64,000 nt of DNA from Rhexocercosporidium sp. MPI-PUGE-AT-0058 (taxonomy: Eukaryota > Ascomycota > Leotiomycetes > Helotiales), in NCBI GenBank assembly GCA_020746875.1, contig JAGTJL010000003.1, positions 124,001 through 188,000 on the forward strand, written 5' to 3'. A program made the position numbers and the translations under genes. Position 1 is the stretch's first letter. Each line of letters starts with the position of its first letter. The notes beneath the pieces were generated by a model, which worked only from the letters and a program-made list of their open reading frames with translations, searched no databases and was not told the origin of the DNA. Below are positions 52,504 to 64,000 of this stretch, piece after piece.

Positions 52504-53771
52504 TCCTCTTCTCAATTGTCCTTACATAGCGTTGAAGTTTAATCTTCTTTCACAACAAGCGGCGATCTGAAATTGGAAAGGGAATACATAGCAGGGGAAG
52601 GAGTGGAAATCATATCAAATTGTTTATTGAAGGATTGGAATTGACATGGAGTTGCATAATGAAGGTTGGATCGTCGGGGTTGGATGGATGCCTTGTGACC
52701 TTGACCTCCTCTATGGACTCTTTGATTGAATCCGCATCGTCTACTTCTTGGTCGATGGATCCTACCTTTCTTGGTGGTTGATTAGCCGGCTTTGAGGAGG
52801 AGATGAGCAGGCTAGATCGGGTGTTCCTTTTCCTTTTGCTGTATGTGTAGATAGGGATGGTAGATATCGAAACAGAATGAAGCATTGCAAACACTTGAAG
52901 TTCCCATTAATGATTGGTGGAATGTAATCTCGTCTTGTGTGGTGATATAGAAGACCACATGAATAGTTGTCTTCCCACTTTGCAATTAATACCCATCTAC
53001 CTCGCATCATATTCTCCTACTCGCTCTCAAAGCCAAAGTCACAAGCATATCAAAAGCACCGCAATTCTACTACTTCTTCCCCTCACGCCTCCCGTTCGTT
53101 CCAGTACTAACAGTTTTCTAAGATGTTCATACGTAAATTAAACACCTCAGAAGATCGATCGTCTGTATTTGAGACACCGTACAAAGAATAGTGACGAGGT
53201 CTAAGACACGGAATTCACCAACCTGTAGTTCCAAATGCTCCTTCGTGCATACTGCATACGGTGCATACTGTAGTGGTAGTATATTTCTTCTAGCACGCGC
53301 GCCGGTTTCCTTTTCTTACTGACACTGTACCGTACTGTGGTAGTTTTTTTTGTCTACTTCTGTGGGGTTGGGACTATTCAGCACTAAGGACGGACAGTAG
53401 AGACAGCTGAAGAATGAGTGGACTTGATATTTCTCTAGAGACCTGCTTTTGGGGTGGGGAGAGGGAAGGGGGAGGCATGTGTGTCAAATGGAACCCTACC
53501 GTGGTGTTTGGATTCTGGAGTAAAGTCTTCCCAAAAACGGAGTAGAGGTTCATTGTAAGTATTGGAATTGGACTGGGTTATTGGGAATACAATCCATGGC
53601 GAAGCGAGCTCGAGAATAAATAATACAAGGTAGGTAGGTAGGTAGTAGCAAATGCTGTGCTACTGAATGTTACTCATCTGTTCGATATGATCTACTCTAC
53701 AGTACGATGAGACTCATTTATCATGCCGGAGCTCAAGCTCATCATTCCACATCCACAGATTCGGCCTTATG
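52504..53771. other. intergenic region between convergent HEX-1 and glutathione reductase
   Basis: About 1.27 kb with no supported gene. Short repeats include four GGTA units at about 53630-53645 and GCATAC repeats near 53250-53270. Frames are short and unsupported. Confidence 0.55.
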
Positions 53772-56258
<2,487 letters not shown>

Positions 56259-57890
56259 ATGTCGGTCTCACCACCAACAAGCCGCAGTCAGGCTTCACTC
56301 TCCCAATCAAATTCCCAATACCAATCTCAGTCCCAGTCCCAGTCCCGTTCCCATTCCATGACGCATCAAGATATCTCCCTCGAAACTCTCGTCACGCATC
56401 TTCTTGCCTCGAAACGGTCTCTAGCTTCCATCAGTACAGTATGGCGTGCCAACGAGATTGTGACTTCTGCCCGTTCGGCTCTGGAGGAGAGTGCAGTGCT
56501 GAGTGCTCGTACGAGTTTCTTGAGGAGTGGCATATCGGAACAAGTCAAGATACTGAGGAGGGTCAGGGGAGGTATTGAGAATGTGTACAAGGAGGGACAA
56601 CGGGATTTCAAGGTAGCTCGAAATCACGAAATAAGAGATACCCAGGCTGATGGTAATAGAATGTTATACGGACCCTAGATTCTGCAAATGCAAGGTTGGA
56701 ATCGACGATGGATATTCTGCGGTCTACAATGGTGGAAGCTGCATTTAGACCTGAGAAGGAAGAGCCCCGAAGCTTACTGGATTTCGTGGATGAACAAGGC
56801 GTAGAGACCATGAGAGATGCTTTGAAGGAATCGATACGAGAAGCAAAGGTATGTCTACACTTCTCAACCTCAACCCTAATCTAATACCTTCCAGGAAGCA
56901 CAAACCGAATTCGACTCCTCCATACTCTCCTTCGACGATGACCTCCGTACCCTCAAAGCTGCAATGAAAGCTTCCCCCCAGTCGAGTGCCTCTCAATCCT
57001 ATGATGATGTTTCCTCCCCAATTCCAAGCCATCTCCATACACTCGAAACAAACGCCCAAGAAATGGCAGCTCTACTCGACTCTCTTGTCTCGCATTTCGA
57101 TCTCTGCGTCAACGCCATCCGACATACAGAAGGCGGATACGCAGCCGTTCGGAAGGCAGCATCTTCCCAACCACCAGAAGCAGAACCAGTGTCCGTCTCA
57201 GGCGTAATGAATACCGAGAATGATCCCATAGCCGAAAACCCCATATCCGAAGAAGAAAGGAAAGAGATGCTAGACGTGCTCGAGAAAGATGCAGCTCAAG
57301 TCGACGACGTAGTGATGGAGTTGCGCGACTACCTCCACGATATGGAAGCCAAACACGATGAGATAATCGAGCACATCTCTATACTCACACTTACACACAA
57401 CGAGACCACCACCGCATACTCCATGCTTGAAGCTGTGGGAGCCCGGCTCTCAAGCTATATAATCGCCAGCCAGGACTTCCGACTTCACTGGGAAGAGACA
57501 AAACTCAACATCCAAGAGCAACTCTCCGAACTAGAATCCATGCGCGTGTTCTACGAGAACTATTTCTCCTCGTACGATAGTCTCATCCTAGAAGTCTTCC
57601 GGCGGAAACAGAGCGATGAGAAAGTTAAGAGTATTATGCGTAAAGCGGTCGAGCAGATCGAGAAGGTTTACGAGGCGGATATGAAGGAGAGGGAGGGGTT
57701 TAGGGTTGATGTGGGGGACTACCTCCCCGTGGATCTGTGGCCTGGTGTCAATAAGCCGGCGAGGAGATGGGATTTCGTTCCGTTGGAGGAGAAGGATTGG
57801 GCGGTTGGGAGTATGCCGGTACTTGATCGGACGGTTGTTGAGGCTGCTGGGAGGAGAGATAGGGAGAGGCAGAGGAGAGGAGATGCGTAA
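56259..57890 (+). CDS. ATG17: autophagy-related scaffold protein Atg17
   Basis: Three exons, 56259-56612, 56660-56848 and 56895-57890, with introns of 47 and 46 bp, both phase 0, give 512 residues. The join into exon 2 (FK-NVIRTLDSANARLE) was chosen because the acceptor AATAG keeps DSANARLESTMDIL in frame. Atg17 scaffolds the Atg1 kinase complex at the pre-autophagosomal structure in starvation. Seen in sequence: a Ser/Gln-rich disordered N-terminus with SQSQ repeats (residues 1-35), then long coiled-coil helices. SLETLVTHLLASKRSLASI is the typical start of the Atg17 domain and LESMRVFYENYFSSYDSLI a conserved late helix. DVGDYLPVDLWPGVN is near the end. No membrane segment. Length agrees with fungal Atg17. 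Confidence 0.9.
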
Positions 57891-60800
57891 GATTGGATAG
57901 TATGTGGAGAAATATGATATACCTTGATATGACGCAAGACCTGAAAATGCTAGCTAGGCGTTTGATATCTTTCTCGCCAGGACTGTAATGTGTCTCGCTT
58001 CCCCCTCCTTTTCTAAGCGAAAATTCGCTTCTCCTCGAAGGTCCAAAACAAACAAACCAAATTATCTCTTACACAAAACCTTGATACCCAATCAACACCG
58101 ATAGTAAAAAGATGGAAATTGAGCAAATTTTCTCCGGTCGTGAGTCTCGTCGATCAAATAATATCTCTCCACATTGCCAACTCTTATGTATCTATACCGG
58201 CGGAATCTGTCGAGACCAAAAGGACAAAGGGGGTTTGAGAAGATCAATACCTACCTGGGTTTTGGTTGGTCCTTTATCCGTTCACAGTTCTTTCGTCTAT
58301 ACATGCATGAATGATATTTAGTTGTGGAAATCTTTCATTTGTGGATTCAAGTACTTGTCATACCTGAAAGGTGTCAGCAGAACTTCAGAAGCTTTGAGTC
58401 TGAGTCTACGTCTAGGTCTGATGTTGATGTTGAAATCGCAAATATGTATTGATACTCCAATTGTGGGAAAGCACCGACATTCAAGAATGAATGACTTCGC
58501 TTTCCTAGACGTTGAAATGACCTGGAAAGGTTGCAAAGAAAAAGCTATGTGGGTCAAGAGTCTACAGCGGTTGAGTATGAAGAATTTCAACATAGGAGGA
58601 ATGAAGAGGTGAGAATACGACATTGAGTAGATGCTCTAAACGAGATGAGTTGTATTTTGAAGTCGGGTGAATTCTGGCGAGGAAAGCAATGCAGGTAGGT
58701 CGTCCAGCTTGCTTTTGTCTGATCCCGCCGCTCCCGAGCCTGCTTGATTACCTCAAGGGCAAATGGAGTTTGGGTAGATGTATAGATGAATCGATGAAAG
58801 AAGAAGAAAAAGCGGCCAAATTACTATTACGTATATACTATGAAGGAAGACAGGTAGCGTTGAAAGCCTAGTGGAGTTTGAATATCAGGATTCAGTTTTC
58901 TACATCACCATTCAAAGTAGAAGTACACGACATTCCTCGCCTCTCTTCAGATCCCGAGAATTCTCTCTATCAAAGTAGCGTAGCGTAATGACGATATCTA
59001 AACTCTCTCCCCGCTCTTGAACAGAGCAAATTACGCGTCGGATACAAGACTAAACCGGAAGTGAATAAGACAAGATAGACTTCCGCTCAGCTTACCTCCG
59101 TATTCGATTTATGAGTTCCTTCAAACAACATTAGACTTCGCATCAAATGCAATGAAGACCTTAGACCATCCGAAATCAAAGGATAAAACATCAGAAGGAA
59201 AAAGCCACCACAACCAGTCTATGCGCTCGCATTCTCGGTCTCGCCCTACCTAGTGTATTCACGCGCGGCGAGTCCAGACAGTTTCGGACTATCGGAAGGA
59301 GATGTATCTAAATGAATGTATGTCAGATTGTCTCGAATTATTCAAAGGCAGATAGATATTCATCTACGAATTCTAATTCAAACCCAGCATCATTCAAAGA
59401 AGTAAGCTCGGATCCTCGGTTTCGGCTTCGGCTTCGTGCCACGCATCATATCTACCTACATGCAGTATGCAGCTCGCTTACCATCACCGCCTATCCAAAC
59501 AAACATCCCTCTGCGCGTCGGCGCTACCGTACATTACATCGTGTACTGTACTGCACTGTACTATAGTGGATCTACCCTATCCTGCAGAAGAAGAGGACGG
59601 ACGTACATACGGCATATGCATAGCAGCCCAACTCACCTGCGTCGCGGTTGCGTTGCGTTGCGTCTGCATGTCGGATCGGGTAGACTGGAAGGGAGGGGAG
59701 GTGAGGGGCCGGATTTAAAAAAAGAAAAGAAAAAGAAAAGTTTGTCCTACCTACGAGTACCCCTCACGTTCGTTTGTGACGTGCGAGATGCGAGGTGATG
59801 CAGGGAGGTGAGTAGAGCGATCGATCGATGGGGATGCAGGTGGCTTGTGAATATGGCTGGACTGGTTGTGCTGCGCTGCGCTGCGGTGTGTTATTTGGTG
59901 TGTGGTGGCGTGGTGTAGTATATGGAGCCTAATTTTAGGTGTTTGAATGGTTGGTATAGTTGGAGACGGGTTGTACAGAAGGGAAGGGGTGGATCTTGAT
60001 GGAATAGCGAAGGAAGCAAGGAATGAGTGAATATGAAGATGTGATCTTACTTTCAAAGTTGAAATGAAATGAAACGAAATAGGAGGGGATGGGATAGTGA
60101 GGGGTGGCGAGGGCATTGAAGATTATGGCAGAAAGCGAATGGATGGAAGGATATTCGTTGTTTTGGTATTTTTGGTTGAGTCACGGAAGGAAAGAGTCAT
60201 CTACTCATTATGACTGTTGGAGAAGAGGAAAGCTGAAGCTGAAACCTTGAAGTCGTAACTATCGCCACTCATGGCGATATTGTTGACACAGCCCGAAAGC
60301 AGTTTGTCACATGGCAGTCGACTCATCAAGAGCAATGGCAATCACAAATCAAGAGGCAGAAGCAGAAGCAGGAAGTAGGTAAAATAAATATTTTCCAATG
60401 TTTTATGAATGTTTATGTTATTGGCTTTGTGTGAGAATGTAAGAGGTAAATGAAGGGGTATCTATCCGAGGAAGAAAAAGTATTCCAAATCGCGACAACC
60501 AACATGCGTGCGTGCGGTACGATAATTGTATGGCGCCGCCAAAATCCAGCCCAGCCCCCATGCCATGCCCATGCCTGCCAGCATGCTGAGAGAGAAAAAG
60601 ACACTACTATTACAATCTTGTGTTGTGTTACGGTATGCAACGACAACGACGACGCTGAGTCCAAAAAATCTTTCCATCCTTCTTTCCATCCATTCCATAT
60701 CCCGCGAGGTAAGAGCAAAAAAATGCAAGCAAGCAAACGAGTAAATCAAAAAGCGAAGCGCGCAACATCCATCCTCATCAAAATAGAACTTTTTCCCACC

Positions 60801-61172
60801 AATGCACATGCGTGATTTGATCTCTGAAAGTAGACCTGAACCGCCCGGATAGGTGTGAACCTGCTCGATTTATCCATGTTCCCCTTCCCTTCATTCATAT
60901 CCCTTCCATTTCCATCCCTTCGCTCAACTCTATTATTCGTACATCCTGCGCAAAAAAATCCAAAAGCAAAGCAAAGCAAATTTGCGAACCTGTCCGCAAA
61001 AGCAGATGGGGAACGCTGAGGTGGGGTATCGTCGTTGTCCGTTAGAAATGCCATTTGACGGAACGAAGTCGTTGAACACTCTTCTCCTCCTCTCTTCATG
61101 CAGATCATCCTCTTCCCCTGATGTATGTTGTTTATGTATTGTGTTATATGTTTTGTGTCCTCCAATATAGAC
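57891..61172. other. long intergenic region without supported gene
   Basis: About 3.3 kb between convergent ATG17 (plus) and a hypothetical gene (minus). It contains simple-sequence tracts: A-rich AAAAGA near 59715-59740, GCGTT repeats near 59645-59665, GATC repeats at about 59820, GCGCT repeats near 59870 and AAATG near 60060. Overlapping frames on both strands at 58318-58623 and 60413-60815 lack motifs. No RNA gene or transposon domain was seen. Confidence 0.5.
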
Positions 61173-62342
61173 CTATTGTCCTGGTCGGCGAAGTATGTCC
61201 TCGCAGTTGGCATCGAAGCGTAGATTCCAGAGACGGATGGATGACATGAACTTCTCGGTGGACTCGAGTTGACGATCGCGTCCGAAGATGGAATCAACGA
61301 ACTCGGTGCCTGCGTTCTTGCCTAGTTGCGCTGTATCCTTGCCATGCTTCTTTCCTGCCTTCAACATAGGCGTCTCGCATGACTTGAGGAGCTTCTTGAG
61401 TTTGTCGGTAAGACGCTCCCCAGACTCGATGAAATCGTCGACCATCTCCTTGTTCTCCTTCGTGCGGATGCGCCCCATGCATTCTTCTGCCCGCTTTACC
61501 TTGCCAGCTAGTTGAATGAGGAGGAGCCAGAGCTCACCAGCCATGTCGGCGATGGGTGTCGCAGGTCCATGGTGGTAGACTGTCCAGTCGTAAATCCACT
61601 TTCCGAGACTGTTAGCATCGAAGACACTACCCAAGAGCATGATGGGCTCTTCTGAAGGATCCCAGTTCTTGAGCGAATATCCGGGAGGAATGCGATGCTT
61701 GCGCGCGTCGGCTTCGGTCGCCTTGGCGACAGGTGGAGGCTTCTTTGGTGTTGATGAAGTTGGACGCGCTGATGATTTTTGTGGCGTCGAGGAGGATTGT
61801 CGTCGTCTCCGGCTGCTGGGTTGTGGTTGTTCGTACACTGGCGAACCCTCAAAGTCATCATAGGGGTGTCCTTGAGTCTGAGAATAGTACTTATCAGTGC
61901 CTCGCCCACGATAATTAAAAGTTGACTTATTAGGCCGGCGACTGTACTGGCGGTAGACCACACCATCCACAACAAAGTCTACATATTCAAATTCGTCCTC
62001 GTCGGAATCCCCATGAGAGGCTCGATGATAGGAGTAAGAACTTCGCCTCTCATGATGGCGCGGAGCCGCATACGAACTTTTGTTTCGACTCACATTAGCA
62101 GCAGTCGCGTAGTGTCCGCTGGAGTTATATCTTGGAGAGAACGTTGCTCCACGAGGGGACGAGTATCCATATGCATCTCCTGAGGAAGTGTGTCGAGAAT
62201 GCTGTCGGGGAGTGGGACCAGGTCGCGCGTAGTATCCGTGGGTTCCTCCAGCGGGGGATCCAGCAGGCGACGGAGTCGCGCTGAAAGATGGGTAGTAGGC
62301 TCCCGGGTGTCCGGGAGGAGTGTTGTATGAGTAGTTGGCCAT
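61173..62342 (-). CDS. hypothetical protein with disordered N-terminus and helical C-terminal domain
   Basis: A single exon of 389 residues starts at ATG 62342 (MANYSYNTPPGHPG); the open frame extends upstream only through a GTG. I do not recognise a characterised family. Residues 1-110 are rich in Ser, Gly, Pro, Tyr and His. An acidic patch (DSDEDEFEYVDFVVDG) is followed by a Tyr/Arg-rich segment (residues about 125-165) and a Ser/Pro/Lys linker with SSTPQKSS-type repeats (175-215). Residues 225-389 look folded and mostly helical, with IPPGYSLKNWDPSEEPIMLL, then WIYDWTVYHHGPATP and a coiled region rich in Lys/Glu, ending RLWNLRFDANCEDILRR. The C-terminal block is probably the conserved part. 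No signal peptide or membrane segment. Confidence 0.8.
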   Translation of the reverse strand: MANYSYNTPPGHPGAYYPSFSATPSPAGSPAGGTHGYYARPGPTPRQHSRHTSSGDAYGYSSPRGATFSPRYNSSGHYATAANVSRNKSSYAAPRHHERRSSYSYHRASHGDSDEDEFEYVDFVVDGVVYRQYSRRPNKSTFNYRGRGTDKYYSQTQGHPYDDFEGSPVYEQPQPSSRRRRQSSSTPQKSSARPTSSTPKKPPPVAKATEADARKHRIPPGYSLKNWDPSEEPIMLLGSVFDANSLGKWIYDWTVYHHGPATPIADMAGELWLLLIQLAGKVKRAEECMGRIRTKENKEMVDDFIESGERLTDKLKKLLKSCETPMLKAGKKHGKDTAQLGKNAGTEFVDSIFGRDRQLESTEKFMSSIRLWNLRFDANCEDILRRPGQ

Positions 62343-64000
62343 GATAGAATTCCTGCTCTTGCGATGTCCACACGACACCCTCTAATAACGGAAAAAGGAA
62401 AGGTTTCGAGCACGCCGTAATCGAGGCGCCGAGGAGTTGTGACGAGCCCGTCACCGTGGTATGTAGTCGGTACGAGAGGGAAAGGGGACCGTTGTCGTTG
62501 AACCGTACATGTCAAGAACTGGCTTTCTGAATCCTACGATGAGGATTCTTGGGGATCGAAGTCGAATATATCGCCTTCGGGAAGTGTCGAGAATGAGCTG
62601 GATGGATCCGGCTCAGAAGTTGATTGGTAAGCGTTGGTGACGAAGCTTTGGGAACAATATTTTTTTATCAAAGATGATGTCGAGAGACTCGAGGCAGAAA
62701 AAAATCAGGAAAGCGTGGCTGGGAGGAAGGCGACAAGTATTTAAGAGTGGTGGCCGGTACTCGTAGTGCTGCTTGGTGCTGGTGCGTGCGTGCGAAGTGG
62801 GAAATTTACTCGGGTATGGGAAGTGGGTAGTGGATGCGCTTGTGCGTTGGCTTGACAGGGGATCCTGTGAGGAGTCGCTGCTTGGGACGGATCCTGCAAT
62901 GGGTCAGCCACAGGGTTACAGGAATTAATGATGATAATAATAAATAATCAGAGCCAGGGGGTTCTGGAATGTGCCAGCGCGTTGTGATTCGCGGAGGAAC
63001 AAAGCGGTGGGAGGGCGGCGGGAGAAAAGGGGGGAAGTGTGTGGCAGTAAGGGGGGCAGTGAAGATAGACGAGGGGAGAGGTCCAAGGCAGGATAGATGA
63101 CGAGGGGGCAGTGAAGAACAACTTACGAGATTCGCATATAGGGGGTGACCCCTGACTTCAGACTGGAGCCAAAGCCATGATCTCAGAAGCGAAATTGACC
63201 AGAGACAAAAAAGAACCCTTTCCCTTCTCTTCTCTTCTCTCTTCCACACCGGCGGTCGATAAGCAGTCTAGCGACGTCGTATCCAACGGTGCACGGGGAA
63301 GGAGGCGTTGGAGCCGCGAGCCGCAACGCAACGCAGGCAGGTTGACGGATCTGATGAGGCGCCCGAGATGTCGGATTCGGGAGGCTGGATAATGGAGCCG
63401 GGCGACGGGGGATGGAGATTGGGTGGACCTGCGCCTGACGCTATTCGGAGATGCGAATGTCCTGAGTATATGACACGATGACTCCCTGGGTATGTGACTT
63501 GAGAGTGACTCCTGGGTTCAATACGAAATGACTCGAAGTGTTCGCCGTCCAGAGGGGGGCAGGATTTTCTTTTCTTTCTTTTCTTGGTCCGATATCATGA
63601 ACCTCCGAAGCTGAAATAAAGGAGTTGCACGGCAGCCAGCGACTTGCGCAGTACTTCAGGGACTGGACCGGTCGGATTGGGTGCGCAGGATTGGGATGAG
63701 GTCGAGCAAGGTAAGTGCGAGAGCGTAGATCTGAGACGAGACGTTGCGCAGCGTCGAGCAAGAAGCGCAGAGGATGAATGGTGATTTAATTCGATACGAA
63801 TTCTGGGGATGCAACCTCTCAAGTAGGACCATAAGACGGGTACAGTCAGTCAGTGGTGGTATTTCACAGGCGAGGGCGGCGTGACGTTCAGCGTGGCGAA
63901 ATGTGATGGTGGTAGGACCGTGGAACGCCGACGAATAGGTTTGCGATCGAGGGCTTCTGGCCGCGGAGTGGCCGTGAGGATGAGGGATTGGGTTGGTTGG
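62343..64000. other. upstream and right-edge region
   Basis: About 1.66 kb. The left part is the promoter of the minus-strand hypothetical gene and is rich in G/A with a TTTTCTTTTCTTTC tract near 63565-63585. Minus-strand frames at 62806-63249 and 63441-63822 and plus frame 63177-63392 show no motifs. Nothing else can be supported. Confidence 0.5.

Noticed and set aside
51790..52515. Long minus-strand frame opposite HEX-1
   Set aside because: It is an antisense shadow of a strongly conserved plus-strand gene.
60413..61297. Overlapping frames on both strands in the 3.3 kb empty region
   Set aside because: They conflict with each other, start with non-ATG codons in part and lack motifs.

Overview
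This 64 kb window is nuclear DNA of a filamentous ascomycete (Pezizomycotina). The strongest evidence is a HEX-1 gene (Woronin body core protein), a lineage marker of that subphylum. Genes are intron-poor, with short introns (about 44-160 bp) of the GT...CTAAC...AG type, and there is an AA9 lytic polysaccharide monooxygenase with a CBM1 domain. The protein flavour suits Leotiomycetes, but that is an inference and no search was run. I found no tRNA, rRNA, CRISPR array, intact transposon or secondary-metabolite core enzyme.

Layout. 1-9 kb: two dissimilar GH76 alpha-1,6-mannanase-type genes in tandem (the first cut by the window edge), a PDAP1/PP28-type phosphoprotein, a small unknown protein and IPK1 inositol-pentakisphosphate 2-kinase. 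9-18 kb: HAT1 histone acetyltransferase and the Paf1-complex subunit CTR9, divergent from 274 bp, then an acyltransferase-3 membrane protein. 18-31 kb: a doubtful small-ORF region, a SHB17-like phosphatase, a TRIP4/ASC-1 zinc-finger protein, allantoinase with GATA sites upstream, carboxy-cis,cis-muconate cyclase, 3-ketoacyl-CoA thiolase and a Cce1/Ydc2 mitochondrial resolvase. 31-36 kb: gene-poor, with a 68-residue Cys/His protein and a Dap1-like heme protein. 36-48.5 kb: a group II PLP decarboxylase, isocitrate lyase, the AA9-CBM1 enzyme (with a GC-AG intron), a frameshifted short-chain dehydrogenase pseudogene and homogentisate 1,2-dioxygenase. 50-64 kb: HEX-1 with an unusual ATG-free but coding-like leader, glutathione reductase, ATG17, a long empty stretch and a low-complexity hypothetical protein.

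The genes do not form one operon-like system. Several are metabolically connectable: CMLE and HGD open aromatic rings, thiolase and isocitrate lyase handle acetyl-CoA and the glyoxylate shunt, and allantoinase serves purine nitrogen. This is ordinary core-genome neighbourhood rather than a cluster. The most interesting object is the HEX-1 5' region (50.2-51.8 kb). It lacks ATG for about 1.6 kb apart from two copies inside a predicted intron, yet carries two phase-compatible exons encoding a repetitive His/Glu-rich extension that leads towards the HEX-1 start.
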